DNA of 64,000 nucleotides, taken from Dipetalonema caudispina. Its lineage: Eukaryota; Nematoda; Chromadorea; Rhabditida; Onchocercidae. Shown here in pieces: positions 28,001-37,593 of this stretch (its first letter is position 1; each line of letters opens with the position of its first letter). The DNA lies in NCBI GenBank assembly GCA_013365325.1, contig JABVXV010000043.1, positions 114,020-178,019 on the forward strand, written 5' to 3'. The translations under genes were made by a program, and so were the position numbers. The notes beneath the pieces were generated by a model, which saw nothing but the letters and a program-made list of their open reading frames with translations, was not told where the DNA came from and ran no database searches.

Positions 28001-30007
28001 GAAGACTGCCATCAGCAAACCAGCGGAACGTAATCGGTTGTTCACCATGCACCGTTACAGAAAGACGAAATTCTTGTTCTTCAGAATACAGCTGTGTTTC
28101 TCCTGGTAATGGCTTTATAAATATAGGAACTTTAGGAATAGTTGGCCTTTTGATTGGTTGAATAGGAGTAACTTGTGCTTCTTCTGCGTGCTCAACAATT
28201 ACTTTCCCAGAACAGGAATCTTGACCCAGTAAATTTGTGGCTACTACTTCGTAACGTCCACTTGTTGGATTATGGAATGTAGCTTGTGAAACATTTGGAC
28301 CGAGACGTTGGATGATAACAGTTTGACTTGTTCTTATTTCAAAGTTATTCAACATCCAACGGAATTCCGCTTCTGGTATTGCATCTGCAGTAACACGTAA
28401 TATGAGTGGTTCATTGTTGGCAATTTTGAGAATCGGAGCGAAACCTTCGATAATTCGTGGCACTTTAGGTAAATCATTTCGTGTCCCGATATAAGATCTC
28501 TTTACAAGTTGATATTTTGGTTCCTGCTTCTCCGGCACTGCTCGAATGATGGAAACGTTAGACTCTGTTAACCATTCTTCGGTAACCTCAGTAATCACAC
28601 GTGTTGTACTACTACAAGAACCATGAATATTGGAAGCTACCATTTTATAAGTACCACTGACTGGTTTCAAAAATGTGGCACGACTTTCATTTACTGCTGG
28701 ACTTTCAATAATCACTGATGATGATGGCCGTACTTCAAAATTATTCTGGTACCATTTGAATTGAGATGCTGGAGATGAATCAACTTTGGATTCCAACACA
28801 AGCTTTTCACCTGCTTTTAGACGAATTTCTGGCTCAGGCTGTTTCAAAATGAATGGATGCTTTGGAATTGGTTCCACAACACGATGTACTGGAATACGGA
28901 ATGTTTTCTTTTCAATCACTCTATCGTCCACAATTTCTTTTTGTAATTGTGGTTTTGGGGATGATACTTTGCGAATCACAGTTTCGCTTTTCGCACGAAT
29001 AACCTCCTCATACTTTTGTTCTGCAACTGTCGTACCTGTCAACGATTTGTGTAACATTGGTTCAACAGGTTTTGATGGTAATAACGGTGGTTGTGGTACT
29101 TCATAACTAGTTCTTGCTATACCACTTGTGATTTCTTCATATTGTTTTTCTGCATAAGGAGATGCATCCGATACTTCAGAAACTCTAAAAACATTCTCTC
29201 CTCGTAACGGTTCATGGATAATAGGCGTTAACGATTTTGATAATGATCGTGATGGAATTGTTGGTGTTTCATAACTAGCTGCTACATTTTTTCCGTCATT
29301 ATTTTCTTCACGTTGTTGCATGGTATACGTAGCAGGATGGAATGACTGACGTGAAGTAGGTGTTTCATAACCTTCTGTAGCTGCTCGAACTGATTCTACA
29401 TATTTAATAGTTTCGAATGAATCTGCCGATTTGCTGGATCGTTGCTGCTCATCAACCAATTCCCATCCATCAAATAATGCGGTAGTAGTACAAGTAGATA
29501 CCGGATATTCAGTGATATTACTAAGTAATAAATGTGATTCGTTGACCTCTTCAGACTGCTTTCTCTCATTACAATATACTCGTGTAGTTTGATTGCACAT
29601 ACCATATTCATTTGTTATTGTGACATTGTAACGTCCATAACGAACTGGTGGTCGAACGATAAGCGTTGAATGATCTTCCTCGTTGATTACTGTGATTTTT
29701 TGTGAATCTTTTAATTCAAATCCATTTACACTCCATTTCACATCTGCTCTTGGGACTGCTTTAAAACCAATACTGAGTATCAAATCTTCACCGGAATCTA
29801 TCATAACTTCTACCGGTAGTTTATTAATAAAAACTGGTTTTTGTGGTAGCGTTGTTTCACTGTAACGTCGACGTTTCACCTCCTGTAGTTGCTCATCTTC
29901 CATTTCAACAAGCTCTCTTGAAGATGAATACTGTTGTTGCTGTTCTTTCTGCGATTGCTGTTGTAACTTATTCGAGTCTAAAAAATTGGTTTTGCAAAAC
30001 AAAAAAA

Positions 30008-30040
<33 letters not shown>

Positions 30041-33000
30041 TATAGCACAGAAGAAAATAAAGCAACAATTAGACTGACGAAAATTTGTCAAAAATTTTAT
30101 AAATTATTTCAGAAAAGCGTATTTTTCAAAAGCATTCTCGAAAAAAAAAAATAACTTTTGCGCACAGGAAAAAAAGTGAAAAAAACATTTTTCGCAATTA
30201 AAAATGCATGCGAATTTTATTAACAGAAAAGATGCACATTATTTTTATCACGTAAAATTCACATAATAAATCTCATAAAATGAACTAAATATTAATACAT
30301 ATAATAAATTGAGGTATGGGATTTCCTTCCAAGCAGTACATTCTAACTTTTGTTCATTGAGCTAAACTTATGTAAGGTTGTATCACAATCTACGGAGATT
30401 TATGATGCCAGAAGGCAAATGATTTGAAAAGTTGAAATATACTAATTTTTCCCTCATTTTCAGCAATATTAAATTTCAACACAAAATTAGCTACTGAAGT
30501 ATTGAAAGAGGACATGATAAATGTAGACATTGTCCTCTTTCTTTTTTTTTTTTTTTTTTGGAAGATTACTCGTACTCGATACTCTATCTACCCGTTTTAT
30601 ATATACTATCAATGATAAAAGCACAGTTCGATCTTGAATGAAATGTTGACGAATAGAACTTCTAAGAAATTTATGTTGCAAAAATTTTACTCCGATAATA
30701 AGATCTCTAAGACTTTGTTACAGTGTACCGTTTTTATGCAAATATTCAGATTGAATATTTCAAATAAACTTAAATGCTCTCTTCATTGAATTTTGTTAAT
30801 TATTAACAGTTACTGTAATTGCTGTAAATACTATGCAAAATCGTAAAAGATAACAATTCCCTATCAGTCAAATGAAATTTATAAGTAAGAAATCATATCA
30901 CTGTATATTTCTTTCCGAAAAGAAATATACAATGATGTGAATTTTTTTGATGAAAAAAAAAAAAAAAACGAACCATCCTTGCGCTTTCGAATAATTTCTG
31001 TTGTTTTTTTAATTTCGTATGGACGATCAATATGTCTCGGTAAACTTGTCGAACGTTGATAATAGCCACTTTCTTCATAATAATCAACCATCCTACTTAC
31101 CGAAGATGCTCGTCCTCTGCCTTGTACCAATGGTATTTCATCTATAAAATTTATAAGTTTTAATTAATAATTATGATAAGTTCTTGAAAAAAAAAAGGAA
31201 ACTTCTAGTACAAAAATAATCTCGAAAAAATTCAAATTATTTCAATTTCCCTTTTTTTTCATTTTTTTTTTTTTTTAAACAATGAAAACAGCATGTTATG
31301 AACTCCTTACGATGCTCAGATTCGGTGTACGCTGTACGGTGATACATATGATCGCTTGGCAGAGGTGGTAATTGTGTTTGATGATAAGTAATTTCTGTAA
31401 ACAAGTATCTTTCAACTGTTCAATATTTTAACTATTTTTTCTTTATTGTCTACTTTACTTTTAAGCAAAGAAGAAATAGTGTTTAATTCAATGCTGTAAG
31501 TTTTAAATTTAATGGAAAAATATTTCATTGGGAAATGACAGTTACCATTTTTGATATCGATAAATCCGATACTGTGTGCTTTACCAGCTCTATTTTCTGC
31601 AATCACTTTGTATTCACCCTTTTGTGGAATTGGAAATCGGGCAATACAACGATTAGCCATTGGATAATAAACTTCAATTTGTCCCACTGTATCACGGAAC
31701 TGCACACCATTCACGTACCAAGTGAATCTGGAATGGTAAAGGATTCACGAATCAGGGATATTTTGTTTTCTTGTAAAAATCATTCAAAAGTAAAATTATA
31801 GTAAAATAAAAATGAGTACCATTTTATGTGGCAAAAAAATTCACTTTTCGCTTCACATGACAATTTTCAGGAAAAGTTTTACTTGAATTATATTTTTTGG
31901 AAGTCGATAATAGATACAACTACTTCTATCATTCAATAAGAAATGTTATTGTTTGAACATTTCGCACTTTAATATTTACTAAAAAATTTTTAAAGGAAAT
32001 TTTCTGGTTCGTTATCCACTTAAAATATTGTTTATATGAGGGAAATGCTAGTTCTAGGAAGTAATTATTATCATGCCGTTAATGCAATTATTCAATTTAC
32101 ATATGATATATTGGTAGATAGATTAACTCAAAACTGTAGATGACATTCTCTTTGCTTCACTTTTCATATATATATATATATATATTTGATGTATTTATCA
32201 ACTGTTCTTGATAAATATTTTTATGTAGCCTTAAAATGTCAATGTTGAGAAATAAGCCTTACTTGGCTGGAGGTGATGCCTCTACTTCAACATCAATCAA
32301 TGCTTCAGTACCAGGTCGTAGTGTTAAATTTGGTATCTGTTGAATAAATTTAGGAGGCATATCAGTTGATGTTTCTGAAATAATGCTTCCATTAAAAAAT
32401 ATCTTACCAAAGAAAAATGAATTTATAAAATAATCTACAAATAATTTGAGAATTCTAAATAATTAATTCTTTATTGCCTTAATGCAAACAGAAATAATTA
32501 ATTAATTTACGGATATTTTCTTTGTCGATGATTTCCATGCTTGTTTCTTCATTAATTTCATGTGTTTGCTCTAACCATGTTTTATATGATGGTGGAGCTG
32601 AAAAAAAAAAGCCAAACCATTTTTTAGCATTTGTTTCAATACACACACAAAAAAAAAAAAATATTTTGACAGAAAAGAAAGGAAAAATTGATATTTACCG
32701 GAATTAATCTTATTTTAATATTTATATTTATGAAAAAGTGAAAATATTATTATTAAACAGTAAATATTAGAAGCAATATTTTAAATTTTAGTTCATATAT
32801 CGCAATTTCGAAAGAAATTTGTTATGGTATTGTTTTAACAGTTATATTTTGAATATTATTGCAAAATTAAAATTAGAAAATAAAAAAGTCAAACCGTTGA
32901 CGGTAACATAGCCATAAGTAGTGGATATACCGACGGGATTTCTTGCAGTACATTTATAAACACCCTGTTCCGGGCCCTCTACGGTTAGGGTGGTAATGTT

Positions 33001-34494
33001 AATTCCATGACGTGCCTAAATATCGTTTGTTTATTCTAATATTACAAACAAACATTATTTATATTTCATTTTTTTTTTTTTTTTGTAAAATTTTATGTTT
33101 ACTATTTAAATTGATATTAGTAATCAATAGATTGATTTATTCATATTGCAGTTGTGAGTATTACAAAAGTACTTATCAATGATTTCTAAAAATACTAAAA
33201 CAATTAAAACCTTAAATTTGCGCCGATTTTGTTGCACTGGTCTATCATTGCAGAACCATTCAAAAATAGCTGGTGGATCACTTTGTACTTCAACAACAAG
33301 TGTTAATATATCAGTGGCTAGTACTCGAAATGCTTTAATTACCTGAACAAGGAAGTAATACAGTAAGGATAAAATGAAAATACAATTAATTTTAAATTTG
33401 ACAATGTACACTAAGTTCATAGCAAAATCAATTTTTATGCCCATTTTTGAATTGAACTGTTGAACTGATAACATAACATTTCCATAATTTATAAAATAAA
33501 AAATAGATTGACAACCTGATTAATTTAGCAAATTGCTAATTAATCATCGAGATACTAATTGAAAAGAATTGCTACATACCTGGATAAATTTAGGTGGTTG
33601 AGGCATTACATATGATTTAATTTTTGACGACCAATGTTCTTCGGCAAAATTTCTGGTAGTTCTACCTGAACTTTCCAGAACATGTATCTCTTCAATAGTT
33701 CCTGCATTTTTGTGATAAACTTTTTCACGATCTAAAATAAAATTAATCAAACGAAATAAATTTATTTGTACAACTTATTTTATATATTCTATTCTCGATT
33801 ACTTAAATTTATTTTACTGATTGTCCCATCAAAAGATATGAAGCAACAATCATTCGATAATCTACGAATCATCAAGATTTATTTCAACACATGCAAATAC
33901 ATTTCAAATTCAAAAGAAAAATCATAAATTAAATCGGAAACGCAGCAAATTTTCATAGAAATTTTTTAATTGAATATTTAAGGTGAACAAAGATTGAGAT
34001 TAAAATTAAATATTGATCCAGTAATTGTTTTTAAAAAAAAAATTTGACATAATCTTTTTGGAATTTGTATAAATTTTTAAAATTTATCTTCACTTTTACT
34101 TTCCAATAATCATTCTTTTCATTAAAAAACTGAAGAAAAAAATTTTTTTTCTATTTAATTAAATAAATATGGTGAGAAGGAAAAAATTTGAATTTATTAA
34201 GCTTACTTGTCGAATAAGACATGATAGCATCCTTATCATATTTATCAGGTGTTGCTGAATGAGCTGTTGGCTCATTTCGATGAATTGTTTGAATATTTGT
34301 CCAATTTCCATCCTCTATTATTTCCATTCTACAATCGAATCTTATCATTTGTTTTTATACTTAATTTTATAAAATTAAAAAGAACAATAAAGTATTAAGA
34401 AATGATCATATGTGGAAGATACTGATACTTTTTACCTTAAAGAATCTTGAGAAGTAGAGGCTTTCCTGTCCTGTGACCTTTCCTGCTCATCCAT
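1..34494 (-). CDS. ttn-1: Titin (TTN-1-like) giant muscle protein, N-terminal part (42 exons, 3'-partial)
   Basis: Invertebrate titins link thin and thick filaments and act as springs in the I-band. Seen: 42 minus-strand exons with fully consistent phases encode about 6,557 residues, from an ATG at 34494 to the window edge. Nineteen Ig domains alternate with long non-Ig regions: five consecutive Igs on one exon, an acidic/coiled-coil exon of about 1,840 codons, a 1,190-codon exon of 79-residue repeats, and a charged repeat array at the edge. Nematode TTN-1 is known for Ig domains, coiled-coil and repeat-rich elastic parts, with Fn3 and kinase further C-terminal. The content fits, but no Fn3 or kinase is within view. 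The start was chosen because three bases upstream is a cag acceptor followed by AAAATGG, as expected for a cis- or spliced-leader-joined first coding exon. Identity as titin rather than another giant Ig protein is an inference from order and size. Confidence 0.85.
1603..2775 (-). CDS. ttn-1: Titin exon 41: Ig second half, charged linker, Ig first half
   Basis: The exon begins with the second half of an Ig (FTVYEDGIVILKITKGDK, LYVCEATNGIGSVQTRSF). Then comes about 275 residues of highly charged sequence with helical character (REKLKKLREETLFKIIID, VVERSRRQFWTHQDD, EFLEDKDIIERYAQLLKA, RFKIRQTEVPLETLKKRQ). It ends with the first half of another Ig (LPRFIQSFAIFEEGFN, LRCSVYGLPVPCIRISHNGC). In that last half the invariant C-strand Trp is replaced by Ile (CIRISHNG where CIRWxHNG is expected). 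The donor AATAG|GTCAGT rejoins in phase to the final exon. Confidence 0.85.
3278..5679 (-). CDS. ttn-1: Titin exons 34-40: three split I-set Ig domains
   Basis: Exons 5644-5679 (36-base microexon, KIQLNGNEYNT), 5395-5575, 4908-5047, 4492-4580, 4113-4207, 3837-3976 and 3278-3554. First Ig: APQFAANLNEIYEIEEFA, QVRWYLNEK, then EIAEDGIYILKINSVDRS and LVCEAENAVGTARTQ. Second Ig: VQLKCIISG, VQWKRND, then YDDGICILRVLNVTEEDN and FSCTAMNSFGSTKT. A linker (HLADTSSVKEEESSVTRS) leads to the third: IPQFTLPLNDMTIWETEE, LKCVVTGEPMPTIRWTHNG, which continues on the next exon. Each is split after the C strand with the second half opening near a conserved YEDG or YDDG. The donor after VHVQ (4908) is a weaker GTATTG kept for phase. 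Confidence 0.83.
6334..9912 (-). CDS. ttn-1: Titin exon 33: 3.6 kb exon with 79-residue tandem repeats
   Basis: About 1,193 codons with no Ig signature. At least nine tandem units are visible between about 9145 and 7030. Unit starts in nucleotides are 9145, 8917, 8680, 8443, 8206, 7969, 7738, 7501 and 7264; most spacings are exactly 237 bases (79 residues). A typical unit begins TRAPTIxxRxxRxFSDxxVx, continues with ExxxQxxxxxxADIxIxxAR, then LKASxEE, a hydrophobic strand with F, and closes near ENxxAxLL. Both flanks contain more diverged units. The pattern suggests small alternating strand/helix modules; I do not recognise them as a named domain. The open frame ends just past the donor (EEG|GTTTGT), and the next exon rejoins in phase. 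Confidence 0.85.
6990..9145 (-). repeat. 79-residue (237 bp) tandem protein repeat, about nine units
   Basis: The units are conserved at protein level rather than DNA level, so the array is old. Anchor residues are Phe-Ser/Thr/Val-Asp at unit positions 14-16 (FSD, FVD, YID, FTVD) and Pro near position 4 (RAP, KTP, QAP, PIP). Unit spacing is 237 bases for six of eight steps, 231 for one and 228 for the most upstream. A further degenerate unit with an insertion is anchored at 6862 (RYIDEQ). Confidence 0.82.
10292..10564 (-). CDS. ttn-1: Titin exon 32: single Ig domain
   Basis: A complete Ig domain: VTVEESLVPVGSAATIHCET, LDWRKNLQPIMQDERIERKD and SLTIYSVRKSDEGEYGVVIK. The F strand has YGVVI in place of YxC, so the second Cys is missing although the B-strand Cys is kept. 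It is the sister of the domain at 12653-12988. The exon is isolated between a 2.1 kb intron upstream and a 0.38 kb intron downstream. Confidence 0.85.
10565..12652 (-). other. Long titin intron, 2.1 kb
   Basis: An intron between two sister Ig exons. It has no coding potential or recognisable RNA gene. The only notable feature is a perfect 9-base-arm palindrome at 12101-12119. Confidence 0.75.
12653..12988 (-). CDS. ttn-1: Titin exon 31: single Ig domain
   Basis: One exon encodes a complete Ig: YREYLVPLGSTATIACELEN, ELVWRKNGTRIEFSDDGKVE, and HYLVIHDTQADDSASYSI with NDIEFKIAHLMV. It closely resembles the Ig on the next exon (both start VPLGS/VPVGS-ATIxCE and keep WRKN), so the two are probably products of domain duplication. 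The donor G|GTAGCA at 12652 was preferred over an earlier GT because it alone joins in phase to the next exon. Confidence 0.86.
13269..18794 (-). CDS. ttn-1: Titin exon 30: 5.5 kb exon, acidic/coiled-coil region plus two Ig domains
   Basis: About 1,840 codons without an intron. After an Asn-rich run (SSGGSNNNNNNDS) comes a segment with strand-like repeats (AETAVIVTRYIA, TIELRLKSSFQTADFVIQ, AHLLLRVKKLTAENVSFA). A Ser/Asn/Glu-rich, probably disordered part follows. A long heptad-like helical stretch lies around 16.2-17.0 kb (DISERIEHQQSLTEAQAE, LREKLTDLEETLKREDLE, LQSLECMLEEVEKEGEDD). Next is a basic Pro/Arg block with two PxxPxR motifs (15720-15815), then more acidic sequence. The last 200 residues form two Ig domains: YVVREGSTATITCEFN to LMDGDIYSIKV, and FVMEGQPSIISCQVN to LEDQGTYYAFL. 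Coiled coils are reported for nematode TTN-1, which supports the assignment. Confidence 0.86.
18795..19876 (-). other. Titin intron, 1.1 kb
   Basis: An AT-rich intron upstream of the 5.5 kb exon. It contains a small direct duplication (GAAGTATAAAA-type units at about 19308-19340). Nothing else is recognised. Confidence 0.75.
19877..20879 (-). CDS. ttn-1: Titin exons 27-29: one Ig domain
   Basis: Exons 20756-20879, 20356-20503 and 19877-20016. A Ser/Gln-rich linker (TDVTQSSQQLFEQSSISW) is followed by LLQMPKFIKTLENVTAVVGQ, FKCIVSGAPAPTIRWYVDGD, and then VYQTVYEDGVCILKIREL and GEYTCEATNDAGRAITKC. This is a canonical I-set Ig with both Cys residues and the core Trp. The intron splits it between DVIHDS and VYQT, the position used again in the three Ig domains at 5.5-2.7 kb. 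Confidence 0.87.
21202..23834 (-). CDS. ttn-1: Titin exons 21-26: non-Ig repetitive region
   Basis: Exons 23302-23834, 22805-22903, 22314-22619, 21802-21960, 21419-21559 and 21202-21303. Together they encode about 445 residues without Ig signatures. Short hydrophobic strands alternate with charged turns, and motifs of the kind VxAxVxVxxP recur: VILNVNVERTPSVFKHDA, REAYAEANVDVRRPDAIF, EHLEVHLIAPVLVRNLAT, TVAHANIKVYKPEEIGEH, TLNVAMLTAPGFHSKQ and VAVFVEVNVTCPNQ. I infer a degenerate family of about 70-80-residue modules related in style to the repeats in the 6334-9912 exon. Exon 22314-22619 ends at a GC donor (AAG|GCAAGT). Without that GC-AG splice the frame would stop shortly after. Confidence 0.78.
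24105..25054 (-). CDS. ttn-1: Titin exons 17-20: helical linker and one Ig domain
   Basis: Exons 24958-25054, 24702-24873, 24488-24616 and 24105-24256. The first two encode a linker with alternating hydrophobic stretches (TTVKVLVEPEVSGSQEMFSH, then YKLLVKVAEIVASKLVAKVV) and an acidic run (SSEEEEFESVCEH). The Ig then reads IECYTVDVGDTVVLHTDISG, HVEWYFGEQ and GTYYCHAKNNYGKAVLPC. The linker resembles in style, though not by obvious identity, the non-Ig modules of the following exons. Confidence 0.82.
25268..27059 (-). CDS. ttn-1: Titin exons 12-16: two Ig domains and a microexon
   Basis: Exons 26958-27059, 26459-26701, 26231-26265, 25796-26033 and 25268-25428. First Ig: ERPPRIVSPLQPSVFRAGES, LRCRVDGLPRPEIFWTKDG, GLYQLTARNIHGIANTS. 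A 35-base microexon encodes KETVETITTET. Second Ig: SKPRFSEVMSKQYDHDMV, EVVSWYKDGKCL, then ICRVENTYGTSETS, followed by an acidic linker (EITEEILIEENDSEVVGL). The donor of the first exon was placed at GCGG|GTTGGT because it alone restores the frame into GESLELRC. Confidence 0.84.
27503..29977 (-). CDS. ttn-1: Titin exon 11: five Ig domains on one 2.5 kb exon
   Basis: The exon starts with a Gln-rich stretch (DSNKLQQQSQKEQQQQ) and a charged linker, then five Ig domains. Their starts read PVFINKLPVEVMIDSGED, then (after about 200 residues of Ser/Thr/Pro-rich linker with repeated YETP motifs) PFILKQPEPEIRLKAGEK, then FAPILKIANNEPLILR, then VPIFIKPLPGETQLYSEE, and finally YTIVLMDMDLQQNDEFTAH. Each has a core Trp (VKWSVNG, FKWYQNN, FRWMLNN, FRWFADG, FTWTLNG) and a terminal strand like YEVVATNLLG or LSVVASNKYG. 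The usual F-strand Cys is mostly replaced by Val or Ala, so these are cystine-less Igs. The absence of introns contrasts with the heavily split Igs elsewhere. The reading frame stays open across the donor GTTAGT and ends just after it. Confidence 0.88.
29978..30973 (-). other. Titin intron, 1.0 kb, with long A/T tracts
   Basis: An intron before the five-Ig exon. It includes a 27-base A tract on the plus strand (30001-30027) that forms a T27 polypyrimidine stretch close to the acceptor of the minus-strand gene, and a T run at about 30542-30559. No gene is seen. Confidence 0.75.
30974..31394 (-). CDS. ttn-1: Titin exons 9-10: basic linker
   Basis: Exons 31311-31394 and 30974-31141. They encode about 84 residues of non-Ig linker rich in Tyr, His, Arg and Lys: SDHMYHRTAYTESEHHEIPL, then YYEESGYYQRSTSLPRHIDR and EIIRKRKD. 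No known domain is recognised. The Tyr/Ser/Arg-rich composition would suit phosphorylation or docking, but that is only inference. The second exon contains an internal GTAAGT (about 31096) that is not compatible in phase with the next exon. Confidence 0.75.
31546..33342 (-). CDS. ttn-1: Titin exons 4-8: first two Ig domains
   Basis: Exons 33211-33342, 32895-33015, 32511-32597, 32263-32374 and 31546-31727. The first Ig (A-strand on the preceding exon) shows AFRVLATDILTLVVEV, FEWFCNDRPV and GVYKCTARNPVGISTT. A short linker exon (32511-32597, SYKTWLEQTHEINEETSMEI) leads to the second Ig, PPKFIQQIPNLTLRPGTEA, FTWYVNGVQF and GEYKVIAENRAGKAHS. The first Ig has CTAR in the F strand, but its B strand has Leu-Val-Val where a Cys is more usual. 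The same absence of B-strand Cys marks the following five-Ig exon. Confidence 0.85.
32166..32185. repeat. (TA)n microsatellite
   Basis: An uninterrupted AT dinucleotide run of about 20 bases in a titin intron. A similar run lies at about 62038-62060 in a kettin intron. Confidence 0.9.
33580..34494 (-). CDS. ttn-1: Titin exons 1-3: N-terminal unique region
   Basis: Coding exons 34436-34494 (exon begins 34497), 34207-34328 and 33580-33731. The N-terminus is hydrophilic (MDEQERSQDRKASTSQDSLR), has no signal peptide, and is followed by about 75 polar residues. It ends VMPQPPKFIQ, the A-strand of the first Ig. The second exon contains IEDGNWTNIQTIHRNEPTAH. A cytoplasmic sarcomeric protein would be expected to lack a signal sequence. 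The acceptor before exon 1 is preceded by a T-rich tract, so both trans-splicing of a leader and cis-splicing from an upstream non-coding exon are plausible. Confidence 0.75.
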
Positions 34495-34497
34495 TTT

Positions 34498-37400
34498 CTG
34501 CTCGAAGAAAAACACACACACACATACAAGTGAAACTACGTTCGATCGTCCTCTCACTTCTTAACCGACTTTTACCTATAAAGCATTTATCCGATTAATT
34601 TAATTCTATTTTTGAAATTCCATTATTCAATTTTCATCATTCGATTTAACATCTTTTACCGCTATTGCAATTTTTATTATTATTAATTTTAATAGTCTTA
34701 GAAGAGAAAGTTTCATGGAATAATTATAATTATAAAGAAACCTTTTGGCGCTACGTGGCGCAGCAGCGCCCTTGATCTAATATCGCCAGATAATGTGTTG
34801 TTAACAAAACTCAAAATGTCGTTCGTCTGAAAATTCAAATTTGTTTAATTTCGATTCCTATCAACAAAAAGCGATCAGAAATACTCAAATACAAAGCTTT
34901 TTTTAGATTTCAAATGAAATTTCAGCTGTGAAATAATTTTAAATTTAATCAGGTCTAATAATTCATCCGCATTTATTTCCTTTTCGTGAAAAATCCTTTA
35001 TTTCTTCAACACTTGCGCAAATTGTCATAGAGTTTTTTCTTTTTTTTAGAAGAAAATATTTATCATATTATCAACAAATGGTTAATGGAAATAAATTCTA
35101 TGTTCTCTTTATTTCATTGGTATTCGATTCCAAAAAATTTCTATCCTGTTCATAATATAAATGAAAACAATCAAAATTTATTGGAAATCTTAAAATTTGA
35201 AAAAGTGTAATATTTATTATATCATTTCTATATTTGTTCTTCCTATTGCTATTAACTCAATAAAAGATTTTGCAAAGCCTACTGATATTCATGTAATTTG
35301 ATTTATAGCTAAATTTATTAAAATTATTTTGAAACTAAATAAGGAAGAATTCAACTGCCTACCAAACTATTACAAATATTATAAATCAGTTTCAGGTTTT
35401 CATAATTTCGGAGAATCTGAAAATTCCAGGGATCGGTACTATTGTAATTGAATTTTATCAAATTTTTAATTCATGTTCATAACTTATGAAGCAGTTCAAA
35501 ATTTCAGCAATCTTTCTGATGAAAAATTCATAATGAACAGAAATCGTAACTGTCATTAATCGTACTTTAATGAAAGTTTAGGAAAGGATGGCGGTGGAAA
35601 AAAATTGGTGCAACTTAAGCAACTCTTTGATCAAAAAAAAAAAAAGAATGAGCAAATTCTCATTCGTTAAATTTTTCAATTATCCAGATCTAACTAGCAA
35701 AGTTTCGTTTTTTTTTTGTACAATTGGCAAAAAGCAAGAAGCAAAATTCAACCATTTTTTTTTCTCATCTATCACTATTGCCAGAGAAAAATACTGAAAT
35801 CGTAATTTCGTAAAAGTTAAGTCAAAAGCCAACTTTTTGAAAATCTTTTGAAACCAAAAACAGAATTACAATAGCCTTTTTCAGCTTCTTATCTATATTT
35901 ACTTTTTATCGAGTAATAAAACAGGTTATTTTAAAGGTTATCAGAAGAATTTTGGTAGAATCAATGTCACGAAAAGGTAAACAATATCAGTTATCGTATT
36001 TTGGAAATTTACACCTCAGAGAGTACAATTTATAATTTCATCAAATCATAGAATGTTATTTATTCGTTCAGTATTGCTAAAGATTTGATCAATTTGAATT
36101 TGCATTAAATAAATTTTAGTCAATTAACGGATAAAAAACTGAAATTAAGCAAAGTTATAAGTATGTGAAAACTTTGTAAAAGAATTTAAAGATTGAATTA
36201 AAAATGTAGAAATGCATAAGTAAAACAAGAAAAAAAAACTATTGAATATGATAAGAATGCAAAAACGATATTTAGTGGAAGGAATATTAATAATATTTAA
36301 TAAGAATTGAGAAATGGAAGGAATAAATGAAAATGTAAAAGTCGCAATATTTACTTATTAATAGGTAATATAAAGCATTAAGAAGTTCTCAGGTCGACAA
36401 GTCATTCTCCTCTTTCAAAAAAAAAAAAAAAAAAAAAAAAAAGTATTCTTCAAGAGAACAAGATTAGGATGATTTAATTACTTCTTGCAATAATTCAATG
36501 GGCAAAATTTGAATAAATTTCGTTGATCTAAACTGAACATCTCGTCAGTTCTATTTCTTGCTTTTTTTTTTCTCATTCAAATTTTATTTTAGCTTCTTTT
36601 TTTCTTTCATTCTTTAATCTTATGAAAGAAAGAAGATTATTTTACATAAATTTTTATCCACTATTGGTTTGGAAGTTTTGATGACCTTTTTTCGTCATAT
36701 TTTTTTCTTTGACAAACTTTTCGCCTTATTTCTAATTCTAATAATAACAAGATCATCTTATGGATTGCTTTTTAACTTCTCGTAAAACTTTTAGTTTCCT
36801 TATATTTGAAATAATTTGAGGAAAAAATTTAAAATATATAAAAAAAGTGAAAGAAACGAGCAGAGATAGAAATTTCTGGATAACTTGAATTATTCGACAA
36901 GAGTAAGGAAAAATTTCCACTTTAAAAGTTCACTTTACTTTCGAAAATAAATCTAACGAAGCATCTTTTCAATTCATTACATAAGGTGATGCTCTGTTAT
37001 TGGATGATGTAGAAAATTTGGCCAAATTTCCGAATAACAAAGCAGCAAATAAAAATCTTTGTGCGATATCTTTTCTCTATGAAAAAAAAAAAAAAAAAAA
37101 AATAAACGACGAAAAAGTTCAAGAATGATTGGCATAAATTTCGCATTTCTTAAAGCGAATATGTCCAAGAAATGTAACAGATGATAAATAAAAGGATGCT
37201 TCTTTTTGCTTAAGATGAAAAGATAGCAAAAAAATTGGAAATTTTGAGCTAAAATGTATATGGAATAAGTAGGAATAAAAAAAAGAAAAAATTAATTATC
37301 AGACAATTAAGTGAATCAATTCACTCTGAATTGATTACCTATTACAATTTCATTCATATCTAACAATAATTACAGAATGTATAATTATTGATATCAAAAT

Positions 37401-37593
37401 TTTTTGAAAAAACAAATCGAAAAATAAATACAATTTGCATTAAAATTACATATATATATATAGACTTGATTAAGGCTTAATAACAAAAGAATGATTGTTA
37501 ATAAAGTTAAGTGTAAGCAAAATTTTAGAAATGCTTTATTCATAAAGATAGATGTGGAAGGAGAAAAAAAAAAAAAAAAACAAGAAACTTACT
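34498..37593 (-). other. Presumed first intron or upstream region of titin, non-coding
   Basis: About 3.1 kb of AT-rich sequence with no coding potential on either strand. It contains a (CA) run at about 34510-34523, a GC-rich hairpin element at 34747-34771 and an A26 tract at 36417-36442. It is bounded on the titin side by a cag acceptor before AAAATGG (34497), and on the far side by a GTAAGT donor (37593-37588). If these two sites are joined it is one intron in the 5' leader. Confidence 0.6.

Noticed and set aside
31090..31100. Internal GTAAGT inside titin exon 30974-31141
   Set aside because: Using it would end the exon in phase 0, whereas the next exon needs phase 1, so the frame would break; the downstream donor GTTCGT fits.
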